Assembly: GCF_036226765.1 (NCBI RefSeq)
Contig: NZ_CP109017.1
Span: forward strand, 1 to 64,000
From: Streptomyces sp. NBC_00670
Lineage (GTDB): Bacteria; Actinomycetota; Actinomycetes; Streptomycetales; Streptomycetaceae
Length of the DNA: 64,000 bases
Direction of reading: 5' to 3'
The notes under the pieces were generated by a model that searched no databases, was not told the origin of the DNA, and saw only the letters and a program-made list of their open reading frames with translations. Numbering within the stretch: position 1 is the first letter of the stretch; every line of letters starts with the position of its first letter. Position numbers and translations under genes: made by a program. Positions 19,614 to 31,080 of the stretch are shown one piece after another.

Positions 19614-20852
19614 GTGACAGAGAAGATGCCCCACTCAGCGGCTGGCCAGATGCTGGGCTACCTCTACCAGTGCGAGTGGGCGTTGGTGGAGCTGGCGCAG
19701 CGGTGGTTCAAGGACGCCGAGGCCACCCTACGCATGGAGATGCTGGACGACATTGACCTGCTGCACGGGTCAGTTCCTGTCGAGCTTGTGCAGTCCAAGC
19801 ATCATGGCGGTCAGGGCGAGATCGGCTCCACCAGTGCTGATCTGTGGCGTTCTATCAATTCCTGGTGCGATGCCTTAGAGATCCTCGGGGACGCGCCGCT
19901 GCCGCTGCTCCGCTTGGTCACCACGCAGCAGGTTTCTGCCGGGAGCCTCCTGGAGAAGCTGCGCGCCGAGCCGCAGACGCGCGATGTAGCCGCAGCTCTA
20001 GCAGCTCTTGAGGAGCTAGCTGGTGATGCCGAGGGTCCGAAGACGACACGCCCTTGGCGGGAGCGCTTCCTCCGGTGCACTCCGGTGGTCCGGGAGGCTC
20101 TGGTGGGCCAGATCGTCGTGGACGATCTGGCGCCTCGAGTGTCAGAGGTGGACTCTAAGCTCCGTGAAGTGATCGGCGTATGGAAGACGGATCAGGGCCA
20201 GAGCCAAGAGATCCTGGAGGAGCTAAAGGGCTGGTGGTGGGGGGTCTCCAAAGAGATGCTCGACCGCTCCAACCCCATCCGGAGAGACACTGTTTCCGCC
20301 GAGGAACTGCGCACGAAGATCGACTATGTGATGAGCAAGTACGCGCAGACCTCGTTGCCCATCAGCGACCGGCTGGAACGGCTCACCGAGGACGAGGTGG
20401 CCCGGTACAAGGACCGCGTCTTCGTTGCCCAGCTCCAGCTCCTGAAACTGGGGCGCCGAAGCATCCGATTCCATCTCGGCGAGTATCACCACGCATGGAC
20501 CCATCGATCTCGCTGGCTCCACCGTCACTACGTCGCCCAGAGCGAACTCGACCAGTTCGAGTCAGATCTCCGGCGTGAGTGGGAGCAGGTGTTCTCCAAA
20601 CTCGCCGACGCCTATGACGCTGGCGAATACGGGGACGATGCGGTCAAGGCCGGTGTGGACATTCTGGACAAGGCCATGGCTGCCGTAGAAACACTGCGGC
20701 TGCGTCCGCAGGTGGAGAAGCGATGGGTCGCCCGCGGCACGCTTCACGCTTTGGCCGATCTGGCTACGCAGGACGACGAGCCGGTGGGCTGGCATCCCGA
20801 CTTCGAGAACCTGCTGTCCCAGTCGTCTGATACTGCTGACAGGGAGGAATAG
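19614..20852 (+). CDS. ABC-3C defence system effector with DUF4297-like nuclease domain
   Basis: The product has about 412 residues. AAGQMLGYLYQCEWAL near the N-terminus and DDIDLL...VELVQSKHHG match the start and the D...E-x-Q-x-K core of DUF4297/Cap4-type double-strand nucleases. The rest is helical with many Trp and Arg. It is followed by a small middle component and a DUF3732 ATPase, the gene order of ABC-three-component (ABC-3C) systems. In that family the first gene carries the effector domain. The start is taken as the GTG at 19614; an ATG at 19626 is the alternative. The 3 bases before the next start suggest translational coupling. Confidence 0.75.
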   Translation: MTEKMPHSAAGQMLGYLYQCEWALVELAQRWFKDAEATLRMEMLDDIDLLHGSVPVELVQSKHHGGQGEIGSTSADLWRSINSWCDALEILGDAPLPLLRLVTTQQVSAGSLLEKLRAEPQTRDVAAALAALEELAGDAEGPKTTRPWRERFLRCTPVVREALVGQIVVDDLAPRVSEVDSKLREVIGVWKTDQGQSQEILEELKGWWWGVSKEMLDRSNPIRRDTVSAEELRTKIDYVMSKYAQTSLPISDRLERLTEDEVARYKDRVFVAQLQLLKLGRRSIRFHLGEYHHAWTHRSRWLHRHYVAQSELDQFESDLRREWEQVFSKLADAYDAGEYGDDAVKAGVDILDKAMAAVETLRLRPQVEKRWVARGTLHALADLATQDDEPVGWHPDFENLLSQSSDTADREE

Positions 20853-20854
20853 CC

Positions 20855-23316
<2,462 letters not shown>

Positions 23317-23468
23317 ACCTGGCCGTAGCTCCCCATGAGTCTCGCGTGTGAGACCTGAGTTCCACGCACGAAGGACCAATGTGAGCCGCTCCTGGTGGCC
23401 GGGGCGCGAAGGTATGCCGGGCGTCAGGGCCGCTGAGGGATGGAGCGTCGCTCGTCCCACTGGTGCCC

Positions 23469-23789
23469 CTACGGGTGGGGGCCGATGACGAGGACGGTGA
23501 TTACCGAGATGGTCTCGCCCGCCGCGTTCTTCTCGTCCGGCCCGTACATCCAGTAGATGCGCCAGGCGCTGGGGTTGTGGTTCTCCACGTAGGAGTCCCA
23601 GACCTTCTCCGAGGCGTACCCGGGGAAGTTGTCGTACTGGTGGGAGTGCAGGCCGGGGTGGCGCGGGTTGGCCTGCAAACGGGCGAGTGCGTTGTTGACC
23701 TTCTTGAGCTTGGCCGGGTCGGCCTTCGAGCCGACGGTCAGGCGGTTGAGGGTCTCGTCGGCGTCTTCGGTGAAGCGGAGGCTGTGCAC
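23469..23789 (-). CDS. RelE/ParE-fold toxin-like protein
   Basis: The product has 106 residues. The pattern FTEDADETLNRL...ALARLQANPRHPGLHSHQY...WRIYWMYGPDEKNA...ISVITVLVIGPHP is that of RelE/ParE-like toxins: a long N-terminal helix, then a beta sheet with Arg/Tyr and a terminal His. It lies 6 bases downstream of a gene with an AbrB-like start, so the pair forms a type II toxin-antitoxin module. Stabilising the replicon or acting in defence are the usual roles. Which RNA or partner it acts on cannot be told. Confidence 0.75.
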   Translation of the reverse strand: MHSLRFTEDADETLNRLTVGSKADPAKLKKVNNALARLQANPRHPGLHSHQYDNFPGYASEKVWDSYVENHNPSAWRIYWMYGPDEKNAAGETISVITVLVIGPHP

Positions 23790-23795
23790 CTGGTT

Positions 23796-24101
23796 CTAGT
23801 CCTCGTAGTCCTCGTCGAGGTAGTGCGAGAAGTCGCCGCGGTCGATGGTCTTGCCGGCCTTGGCCTGCTCGATCCCGGTGCGGATGCGCTCGGCGAGGTG
23901 CGGGTCGTTCCACACCTGCATCTCCCGCTCCGGGATGGAGACGACCGGGGTCAGCAACAGCACGCCGTCCGGGTTGCTCTCGACCCGGTACCGGCGGCCC
24001 GGACGGGCTCCGGCACGGCCGAGGGAAACTCGTCCGCGGCTGTCGACCTCAGTCTCGGCGACGGTCTCGAACTCCTCGCGCTCGTGAATGGCGGTCATGT
24101 G
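23796..24101 (-). CDS. Antitoxin-like protein with AbrB-type N-terminus
   Basis: The product has about 101 residues. Residues 14-50 (TEVDSRGRVSLGRAG...RYRVESNPDGVLLLTPVVSI) form an AbrB/SpoVT-like swapped-hairpin DNA-binding domain. The acidic tail (DRGDFSHYLDEDYED) would wrap the toxin. Two ATGs, at 24107 and 24101, are candidates. The second overlaps as ATGA the stop of a 15-codon frame that starts after TAGGAGGC at about 24145, so a leader peptide may couple its translation. The toxin gene follows at once. Confidence 0.7.
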   Translation of the reverse strand, partial: HMTAIHEREEFETVAETEVDSRGRVSLGRAGARPGRRYRVESNPDGVLLLTPVVSIPEREMQVWNDPHLAERIRTGIEQAKAGKTIDRGDFSHYLDEDYED

Positions 24102-24239
24102 CATGCTCCCTCGGTTCCGCCGGAAGGCTCTCCACGGCTCATGCCTCCTACGAGCGGGAGGCACGCCTTCCGGCGCTTAGCACCAAGGTACCCTCATTCG
24201 GGAAAGTGGGTAGTTCCCACTTTCGTGTTTCTCCTCTCC

Positions 24240-25085
24240 TCAAAGTCCAATGGCTTCGGCACCACCCGAGGCCTCGATGGCGTTCTCCGTGGAGGCCGCC
24301 TTCTTCCGCGCGGGGCGTGCGATGAACGGGTCGAGCAGCACGTAGCGATTGACCTCGGCCGTCCCGGTCGGGCTGAGAGGGGCGGTGATGTAGGCCTTGT
24401 GGACCTGGAGCACGCCCTCCTTCGCCAGCTCCCGGAAGCCGCGCTCGGCGGTATCAGGCGACCACCCGTACCACTCCTTCATCCGCTCAGTCGGAAGTTC
24501 GAAGAAGGCCGGCTCGCAGCTGGCCGTCAGCAGCATGGCCAGGGCCGGGAGGCTGAGCTTGTCGATCAGGCCAGTACGCCAAAGCTCGAACGGGATCTTC
24601 AGGTAGGCGTCGCGGTTCTGGTTGCCGGGCCGGGTGTACGGGTCGAGGCTTCCGTCCTCGCGCAGCAGCGTGACCTGGATGTCCCAGGTTCCCTTGGGCC
24701 GCTCATAGGTGATCAAGCGGCGTTCCTCGAGGCGCTTGAGGACCTTGGTCACCGCCGTGCGGGCGGAGGCCGGCGTCGCGTTCTCCGTGGTGCCGAAGGC
24801 CCTGGCCCACACCCCGCCGGGGAGGGTGGTGCTCCACCCCGACTCAGCGGTCTCGGCGCTGGTGACCGCGACGATGAACAGATATGCGCGCAGGCCGCGC
24901 ACGTCTCCATTGGTGACGAACTCGGCCAGTCGGCTGGACCGGTCCGCCTCGTCGCGCTTCTTCTGCACGAACGCCCGCCGGATGGGCGCGAAGTCACGCG
25001 CGGCCCTCTCGAGGAGGGCTTCCCGCGTCTCGGCGGGGGAGGCGACCGGCTTCTGGGATGTCTGCTGCTTCACACCACAGACCAT
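24240..25085 (-). CDS. Winged-helix protein, possibly a plasmid replication or regulatory factor
   Basis: The product has 281 residues. Two helix-rich segments look like tandem winged helices: about 95-125 (SARTAVTKVLKRLEERRLITYERP) and 200-230 (KEWYGWSPDTAERGFRELAKEGVLQVHK). This is the layout of small plasmid replication initiators and of some MarR-like regulators. The upstream region holds 12-base direct repeats (25164-25200), as would suit an initiator or autoregulator. There is no membrane segment. The ATG at 25085 has a poor ribosome binding site; a GTG four codons later is possible. I do not recognise the exact family. Confidence 0.6.
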   Translation of the reverse strand: MVCGVKQQTSQKPVASPAETREALLERAARDFAPIRRAFVQKKRDEADRSSRLAEFVTNGDVRGLRAYLFIVAVTSAETAESGWSTTLPGGVWARAFGTTENATPASARTAVTKVLKRLEERRLITYERPKGTWDIQVTLLREDGSLDPYTRPGNQNRDAYLKIPFELWRTGLIDKLSLPALAMLLTASCEPAFFELPTERMKEWYGWSPDTAERGFRELAKEGVLQVHKAYITAPLSPTGTAEVNRYVLLDPFIARPARKKAASTENAIEASGGAEAIGL

Positions 25086-25163
25086 GCCGGACGGGCGCCC
25101 CGCAGGACAAACAATCCAGCTTCCGTAGTTCGGACGCTGTAGCGGGTGTCTGGAGGATTACGA

Positions 25164-25200
25164 GTGACGATGACATGTGACGATGACAGTGACGAGATCA
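25164..25200. repeat. Iteron-like direct repeats
   Basis: GTGACGATGACA occurs at 25164-25175 and 25177-25188, followed by a diverged copy GTGACGAGATCA at 25189-25200. The period is 12-13 bases. They lie 80 bases upstream of the winged-helix gene at 24240-25085. Binding sites for that protein are a simple reading. Confidence 0.6.
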
Positions 25201-25559
25201 ATGTCTAATGACACTAGTAGGTGGAGTCCAGAAGGCGCAGCGCTGAACCCGTGGGTCCCCAGCGCGGGAACCATCCTCCGAGGCAGAAACTGCCGCCCGC
25301 TTCGCCAGAAACCCGCGAAGGACCCTTGCGGGGGCCCAGAGGACCCTTCCCGCCCCCGAAACGTGCCCTCCTCCATCGGGCCCGCACAGGGGCCCTGCAG
25401 CTGCTCCAGCCGCCCAGACAGCGCGGCCGAAGGCGGACAGGATGCCGGTCTCCCTCGCGGACCGATCGTCCGCAGGGCCGTCCGTCCCGAGCGCCCGAGG
25501 CCTTGCGCCGCGGAGGTCGCCCCGGGTGCTGGCGGAGCTGAGCTCACCCGGCAGGCGGG
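25201..25559. other. Decayed stretch, no intact gene
   Basis: The stretch is very rich in C and G and has no frame with sensible protein composition. It is probably the eroded remainder of the gene whose 5' part is at 25560-25791. Confidence 0.4.
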
Positions 25560-25791
25560 CGTGGCGTGGATCTCCCGGACGGTGCCGATCAGGTCGGGGA
25601 AGCGGCCCTCGCGGCGGGATCGGGCGAGCTGCGCGGACAGCCGCCGGTACATCGGCGCGGCGTGCGGCAAGCGCGCCCTCGGAGACCAGGCGGTACATCA
25701 CCTGGCGCAGCGTGACGCCGCCCTCGTAGCTCTCCACGATCTCCCGGGCCCGGTCCACCACGGCTGGCCACCGGATCCGTTCCGACGCCAT
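25560..25791 (-). pseudogene. Frameshifted, truncated 5' end of an actinomycete accessory gene
   Basis: MASERIRWPAVVDRA...GVTLRQVMYRLVSEGAL is followed in another frame by PHAAPMYRRLSAQLARSRR...IGTVREIHATPA. The joined sequence is one that recurs in actinobacterial accessory regions. The change of frame at about 25672-25676 needs one extra C, and the similarity stops near 25560. A gene remnant is the best reading; the family has no function that I know. Confidence 0.65.
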
Positions 25792-25851
25792 CCGTACTTG
25801 TACTTGTACCCATCGCCGCCGCCGTGGCGTAGCCGGGCCGGGAGGTCCTGC

Positions 25852-26028
25852 TCAGGCGTGGCTGCCCGCCGGCTCCCACAGCGGGCGAGCACGTCCGGTC
25901 CCGTCGCAGTGGAAACAGCGGCCGCCGCCCGGTGTGCTCCGGGCACCGATGGTGCCGGAGGCGTGCAGTGCGTGCCACAGGTCGCCCGGCAGATCCTGCG
26001 GTCCGGTCTCTTCTCGGCTGCGTCTCAT
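25852..26028 (-). CDS. 58-residue protein with a CxxCxGxG motif
   Basis: MRRSREETGPQDLPGDLWHA is followed by CFHCDGTGRARPLWEP. The CxxCxGxG element resembles half of a DnaJ-type zinc finger. The length is complete from ATG to stop. I see no strong ribosome binding site. It could be a small DNA- or RNA-binding plasmid protein. Confidence 0.45.
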   Translation of the reverse strand: MRRSREETGPQDLPGDLWHALHASGTIGARSTPGGGRCFHCDGTGRARPLWEPAGSHA

Positions 26029-26437
26029 ACGGCTGGTGTAGGGCCTCCGGTGAGCTGCCCTCGTCGATGGGGCCGCTCGCCGGGGGTCAGCGGGCCTGGG
26101 CGCGGGCGCTCTACTGCCCCTGCAGCCGGCGGAGCATGATGCGGCAGTACTCGGCCAGTGGCCGGTGCTGGTCCTTGTCGATGACCAGAGCGACCGTATC
26201 CGTACCTGCATTGGTGTCGTGCGGCGCGGATGTCGATGACGATGCAGCCGGGGCGGTGTCGTGCACGCCGTCGACTGCGAAGGGGGGCTGGCAGGCGCGC
26301 CGGTTCTGCCGCTGGACCGGACAGTTGACGCCGCCGAGGTGCCGGGGTTCGACTGTGCTCGCTGTGCGGCGCCGCCGCCGGGCTTGACCCGGTCCTGAAG
26401 GGCTTCGACCACGGGTTCGGGTGATGGTGTGCGAGGG
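26029..26437. other. Intergenic region with only a weak small-ORF candidate
   Basis: A minus-strand frame ending at 26114 reads ...DTVALVIDKDQHRPLAEYC and stops after RRLQGQ. Its composition looks protein-like, but the only start is a GTG near 26266 without a ribosome binding site. Apart from that I see no gene, repeat or clear signal. Confidence 0.3.
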
Positions 26438-27577
26438 TCAGCCAGCGGTCCGGGACGCAATGAGCCGGTTGGTGAGTTCCACCGTTCCGAGGTACCACCA
26501 GAAGATCCAGTCCAGGAACGCTTCGTCGTAGTCGCCGCGCTGGTCTGCCTTGCGGTGGCGCAGGTCGTAGCGGTTGGCGATCTCGAACAGCGCACCTTCG
26601 TCCTTGCCGAGCTTGTCCTTGAGCAGGGCGCGGCGTTCCTCGAGGATGCCCGCCAGGGTGACGATCGCCGACCGCTTGCTCTCCACCGTCGTGTCCCGGC
26701 CGCGGAACAGGGCGATCGCGTGGCGGACCCGGGCCGTGATGTCTGGGGCGCTCTCGTTGAACGCCCGGTGCACCAGCGAGCTGCGGGCGTCGTCGGTGAC
26801 GGCGACCAGGCGCCCGAGGTCCTCGCCTTCGGCAGCCAGCTCGTACTCGATGCTGGCCTCGCGCAGCAACTCGTTGACCCTGCCCCGGTACAGGACGCGG
26901 GCGGGCCCGTTGTGGAACTCCGAGTGGTGCCATCCGCAGCCGCTGTAGGAGTGGTAGCGCCGTATGCGAGGGCGGCTCACCAGATCGTGGAACACCTCGA
27001 TCAGCCCGTAGAAGGTGTCTTCGTCCCACGTCTCCGGTGTCAGAGGCCACAGATCAGGGATGCCCAGGCGCCTGTCGATCACCTCAGAAGCGTCGGGCAG
27101 CTCACTGTTATCGTCGACGCATTCCTCGCCGAACACCTCAACCAGATAGCCCTTGTTTTCAAACTCACCGACGAGCCGTGCGAAGTCACGCCGTGTGTCC
27201 CGTGGAGTGCTGCCGTCATGCGACAGCCCACGGCCGCGGCGCTGCGGCCAGTATGGCCGGGGAGCCGCCGCCTGCCGGAGCTCCCCCGCCCGGTGGACCA
27301 GTTCGGTGAACCACTCCCGTTTGCCCATCCCGGGCTGGCTGTCCCAGCCTGGAGTGGTGGACGACCAGGGGGCGTCCGTGGGCACATCACGGTCTGGCAG
27401 CTCCTCGAAGTCCGCGACCGCGGTGGTGCCGGCCAGGGCCTCGGTGATGATCCAGGTAGCTCTGTCTACCCATGAAGAGTCCGAGGTGCGATCCGATGCG
27501 CACAGGATGCGCTCGCCTTCAGACGCGAGTAGCTCTGCGGGCCAGAGGAGTTCGTAGTTACTGAGGTCCAAACTCAC
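26438..27577 (-). CDS. Hypothetical protein with HEPN-like C-terminus
   Basis: The product has 379 residues from the GTG at 27577; longer starts would run into sequence of poor composition. The C-terminal 150 residues are helical, with a segment RYDLRHRKADQ that recalls the Arg-x4-6-His motif of HEPN domains found in abortive infection proteins. The similarity is short and may be chance. The middle contains a Trp/His-rich patch (SYSGCGWHHSEF). It is transcribed alone, with a small gene (27634-27855) just upstream on the same strand. Confidence 0.6.
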   Translation of the reverse strand: MSLDLSNYELLWPAELLASEGERILCASDRTSDSSWVDRATWIITEALAGTTAVADFEELPDRDVPTDAPWSSTTPGWDSQPGMGKREWFTELVHRAGELRQAAAPRPYWPQRRGRGLSHDGSTPRDTRRDFARLVGEFENKGYLVEVFGEECVDDNSELPDASEVIDRRLGIPDLWPLTPETWDEDTFYGLIEVFHDLVSRPRIRRYHSYSGCGWHHSEFHNGPARVLYRGRVNELLREASIEYELAAEGEDLGRLVAVTDDARSSLVHRAFNESAPDITARVRHAIALFRGRDTTVESKRSAIVTLAGILEERRALLKDKLGKDEGALFEIANRYDLRHRKADQRGDYDEAFLDWIFWWYLGTVELTNRLIASRTAG

Positions 27578-27633
27578 CGCAACATCATCACTTATCAGGG
27601 ATGTGTCACGGGCCTGAGTGATGGATTCCCGTC

Positions 27634-27855
27634 TCAGCCTCGGATGAGGTCCTGAAACTGAGGACATCCGACGGCATGCCACTCCCTGACGAGGACTTCC
27701 CCGTCCACAATCACGACCTCGGCGTGCCATGGCAGGCAGTCGTGGCACGCATGGATCTCGTACGAGTTGCCGTTGTCGTCGAACGCCTTCAGGTCGACGG
27801 AGCCGACGGGCGCCCGGTAGGTGACGTCCTGCTGCGAAACGGGGCGTTCTGTCAT
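27634..27855 (-). CDS. Small hypothetical protein with CHDC motif
   Basis: The product has 73 residues and is acidic, with YEIHACHDCLPWHAEVVIVDGEVLVREWH forming what looks like a small beta sheet. The two Cys and two His could bind a metal. It precedes the 26438-27577 gene by about 55 bases on the same strand. No function is known to me. Confidence 0.6.
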   Translation of the reverse strand: MTERPVSQQDVTYRAPVGSVDLKAFDDNGNSYEIHACHDCLPWHAEVVIVDGEVLVREWHAVGCPQFQDLIRG

Positions 27856-28043
27856 GTCGGCCAGTATCTACGTGCTGGAGCTGTGGGCTCTCATGGCGTT
27901 GGTTACACGAGTTCCTCGAACGTGAGCTGCTGCAGGACCATGACGAGCGGCGCCGACGGCTGTCAGTGGCGTGCTGTAGCTTGATCGTTAGGCGCGGGGC
28001 CTGGGCGGTCGGGGTGCGACCGCTGGAGAGTCCAGGAGGACTC

Positions 28044-28382
28044 GTGCCCATAGGACGCGTCAACGCCGCGAAGTTCATCGCTCGTCTTCTGCCAGAACCG
28101 CACGAAACGGATTTCGGCGGCGAGCCCGCCCACCGCCTACTGACCACCGCTCACGCCGACCGGGTTTGCCCACCGTCCGGCCACAGCATCGGCTGGACGG
28201 ACTGCTACGCCAGCGCGGACATGCTGCCTCTGCCCGACAAAGCGGATCTGCTGCTTGAGCCGAACGGCGAGCCCAGGTCGATTCCGCATCATCTGGTTGG
28301 CGAGGCACGTGAGCTGGCGGACTGGGCCGGCCGCCAAGCGGCGCGGATCCGTCGGGAAGCTCACCATCGCGGACTTCGCTGA
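28044..28382 (+). CDS. Hypothetical protein
   Basis: The product has 112 residues. The GTG at 28044 follows CCAGGAGGACTC, a strong ribosome binding site, which decides this start over upstream ones. The composition is protein-like, with a long C-terminal helix (EARELADWAGRQAARIRREAH). There is no recognisable domain, and it is transcribed away from the 27634 gene. Confidence 0.6.
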   Translation: MPIGRVNAAKFIARLLPEPHETDFGGEPAHRLLTTAHADRVCPPSGHSIGWTDCYASADMLPLPDKADLLLEPNGEPRSIPHHLVGEARELADWAGRQAARIRREAHHRGLR

Positions 28383-28433
28383 AGCCGCTCGTAGTCCAGC
28401 ACCCGCCCTATCCCGGGGCGGGCGTTCGCGTAC

Positions 28434-28814
28434 TCAGTCCCCGTATTCGCGCACTGACCAGCCGTCTGGCACTTCGCGGACTTCAAAGCCTGGCGCGATG
28501 ATCTGGTGCAGTGTTTCGCCGTCGGTCCAGTCGTGGAGCGTGTCGGCAAGAGTGGTTATGAGCGGCTCGTCCACGTTGTCGAAGAGGATGACGGGCTCGA
28601 CGGCCAGTTGGTGATCGGTTCGCCGCATACCGTCGACGGGAGTGGCCCAGCCGACGATTGGCATTACCAGGATCATGCCGTCGTCGGGACATTTGATCGC
28701 CACTCGCCACCCGTCCGGGGCGGCAGCGAAAGGGAACACGACTGCGGTCATGACGACAGACTCTAGCCCTGCGGTTTCGGGCAGCTGCCCGGGCATGACG
28801 GGCACGATGTCCAT
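28434..28814 (-). CDS. Hypothetical protein
   Basis: The product has up to 126 residues; an ATG at 28751 would give 105 and removes an N-terminus of uncertain value. It alternates beta-like hydrophobic stretches (WRVAIKCPDDGMILVMPIVGW, AVEPVILFDNVDEPLI) and ends acidic. No motif or neighbour tells its job. Confidence 0.5.
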   Translation of the reverse strand: MDIVPVMPGQLPETAGLESVVMTAVVFPFAAAPDGWRVAIKCPDDGMILVMPIVGWATPVDGMRRTDHQLAVEPVILFDNVDEPLITTLADTLHDWTDGETLHQIIAPGFEVREVPDGWSVREYGD

Positions 28815-28976
28815 GCCGCTGCACCCGTCGGCCCCGAGCTTCTCCTTCCGCCGTTCAGAGGACGCCTTTGAGCAACGCGGAGCGAAACTCGACCTCCGTA
28901 CTCAAAGGTTTCGAACATGGCTCCGGCGGCCCGGAAAACGACAGCAGGGGAACGCAGTGATCGCCACACTTGCAGG

Positions 28977-30356
28977 ATGAGCTTGTTCCACACCGACTCC
29001 TACAGCCCCGACGACATGGTGATGCACCCTCGCCATCAGGCTATGCAGCCGGTCCTGGTCCAGCTCATCCAACAGCTCCGCGCCTGCGAGTCGGTGGAGG
29101 CCGGGGCGGATTTTCAACGGGACCTGCTCACGTGCCTGCTGGAGGTGGAGAAGGACCGCTGGGAGTTCAAGCGTGCCGTCACCCGGATGCGCAACGGCAA
29201 GCAGCCGCACCGGGAGGTCCCGGAGCTCCAGTCAGGCCGCGACCCCGCTGACATCGCGACCTGGCGTTTCGAGCACGACGTGTGCGAGAGGCTGGCCCGT
29301 CAGTTGCGTTCAGTCGGTGACGCGCTGGCCTGGCGCGTCTTCGGCTTCCACCGCCCGTTCATCCTCGCTCTGTGCCGCAACCAGTCGCCCGGCCCGATGT
29401 ACGGCAAAGCGGGCCTGCCGGCAGAACTCGAACACTTCGAGAGGGCCTGCAAGGAGGACGGCGCTTTCGCACTCCTGCACGACCTGACCAACTGCCTGCG
29501 CATCGGCGACATCACCGTATGGGACGGCGTGCACCCGCCCCGAACAGAAGAGATCAAGACCAACCCGAAGAACAGCAGGAGCGCGCAGCTACGGCGGATC
29601 AACCAGGCCCGCGCGGCTGTGCTGGACGGCGGCCCGCTTCCAGGGGACAACGCCTCCGAACTCCTCTACGACCTGAACCTGCCGCTGCGCACCCACCTGG
29701 ACGTGCTGCGCGACGCCCTGGAGCGGGCCGCAACCGACGGCATCTACGCCACCCCGGTGCCCGGCAGCCGGGCCCTGTTCGTCGTCGACCAGTACGCATG
29801 CGCCCAGCACGGCATGTCTTCCAAGCAGTTCAACGAGCGTCTTCAGCATGCAGCCGCCACCGCCCTGCAACGGGCGGGAATCGCGGCCGGCCGCGAGGAC
29901 CACAACGTCCACGCCACCAGCCTCGACAGTACGGCACGCGACCCGCTGCGGGTGCCCTGGGCGAACTATCCACTGCATCCGGTGGCCTGCGCCCGGCTGA
30001 TCGGCGACTACGCCGTGGCGACCGTGGAGACCTCCGGTCCGGTACTGACCCGCCTGCTACAGGCCGCCGGCCTGGACGCACGATGGGTCCGCCCGCCGGG
30101 CAATGCGGACCTCCAGCAGGGCGAGGTCATCATGGAGATCCACCAGCAGGAACAGCTGCGGTCCGTGGCACTTCCTGGCAGCCTGACGATGACGCCGGGA
30201 TGGACGCTGCAGATGCGCCGATCCGAGCTGGACCGCTATCTGATTGAGCTCCTGCAACCAGGCTCGTGGGTCGCGGGTATCAAGGACGTCCTCGCCGCAC
30301 GGCAGGCCGGGCGGCCGTGGCCTCACTACCGCAACGAGCACGAAATCTGGGTCTAG
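28977..30356 (+). CDS. Hypothetical protein of 459 residues
   Basis: The ATG at 28977 is taken because the product then begins with ordinary composition (MSLFHTDSYSPDDM). The N-terminal half is helical and charged. The stretch about 180-215 (LRIGDITVWDGVHPP...IKTNPKN) resembles the core strands of PD-(D/E)XK-like folds (D...E-I-K), but the catalytic set is not clear. The gene overlaps the stop of the next, convergent gene by a few bases. No family is recognised. Confidence 0.6.
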   Translation: MSLFHTDSYSPDDMVMHPRHQAMQPVLVQLIQQLRACESVEAGADFQRDLLTCLLEVEKDRWEFKRAVTRMRNGKQPHREVPELQSGRDPADIATWRFEHDVCERLARQLRSVGDALAWRVFGFHRPFILALCRNQSPGPMYGKAGLPAELEHFERACKEDGAFALLHDLTNCLRIGDITVWDGVHPPRTEEIKTNPKNSRSAQLRRINQARAAVLDGGPLPGDNASELLYDLNLPLRTHLDVLRDALERAATDGIYATPVPGSRALFVVDQYACAQHGMSSKQFNERLQHAAATALQRAGIAAGREDHNVHATSLDSTARDPLRVPWANYPLHPVACARLIGDYAVATVETSGPVLTRLLQAAGLDARWVRPPGNADLQQGEVIMEIHQQEQLRSVALPGSLTMTPGWTLQMRRSELDRYLIELLQPGSWVAGIKDVLAARQAGRPWPHYRNEHEIWV

Positions 30357-31075
30357 GTGGCGCGCTCCACAGCGCACTGCTCGATCCAGCGGGCGAGGAC
30401 GCTCAAGGTCGCCAGGTGCTCCAACGCTTCCTGTTCGGTCCAGGTCACCTCATCCTCGTGCGCGGCGACGTTCCGCAGGGCGAGGAAGGCGCCGGCCGCG
30501 AGGTACTTGGCGCCTTCCTGTCGGGCGCGCCACGTAGGTGTGTTGCGGTCGCCGTCGAAGCGCAGGCGTGGTTTCCCTGCGGCGGGTTCCTTCATGTCGA
30601 AGGCCTGCATGCACAAGTCCGTCTCGCCGATGTCGTGACGTCCCAGCTTCTGCTGGAGTCGGCGGTTCACAGTGCGGGCAGCAGCCAGGACGGCGTCCTG
30701 CCGGGCCTCTGCGCCCCACAGTGGGGCGGCCGGCTCCCACACCCAGGGGTGGAACTGGTCAGCGGGCAGGGTGGGGGCATCTGGTACGAGCCGGGCGGCC
30801 CATTCGTCCATGTCCGCCAGGATGCCCAGGCCCCGATGAACCTCGTTGCGGGCCATGTCTTCGCCTGCCATCTGATCGAGATTGATCTTTTCGGCAAGCT
30901 GCGGGTCCAGGAGCCGCAGGATCTGCTTGACCGTGGGCTCTGCGCGGTGCAGCTGTTCATACAACGCCGCATCGCCTATGTAGTCGCCGGGCCCTGTACT
31001 TCGTTCGTAGCGCAGGGCCAGGTCGTCGAACGCCTCAAGCCGCTGTCGCATCCAGTCTCGATCCACGGGCCGCAT
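30353..31075 (-). CDS. TIGR02391 (Ymh-type) family protein
   Basis: The product has 240 residues. The C-terminal half shows the family pattern: AARTVNRRLQQKLGR, GETDLCMQAF, then ARQEGAKYLAAGAFLALRNVAAHED, and ends with a helix containing LATLSVLARWIEQC. Proteins of this family occur in phage and defence regions. They look like HEPN-type helical domains with the R-N-x2-A-H motif; the biochemical role is not settled. The ATG at 31075 lies only 5 bases from the IS701-type element, so the original promoter has been separated from the gene. Confidence 0.75.
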   Translation of the reverse strand: MRPVDRDWMRQRLEAFDDLALRYERSTGPGDYIGDAALYEQLHRAEPTVKQILRLLDPQLAEKINLDQMAGEDMARNEVHRGLGILADMDEWAARLVPDAPTLPADQFHPWVWEPAAPLWGAEARQDAVLAAARTVNRRLQQKLGRHDIGETDLCMQAFDMKEPAAGKPRLRFDGDRNTPTWRARQEGAKYLAAGAFLALRNVAAHEDEVTWTEQEALEHLATLSVLARWIEQCAVERAT

Positions 31076-31080
31076 CCTAG

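Noticed and set aside
25140-25215. The TGACGATGACA repeats as further copies of the TGACATCG-n3-TGAGA sites
   Set aside because: They share only TGAC/ATGACA words; the order and spacing differ.
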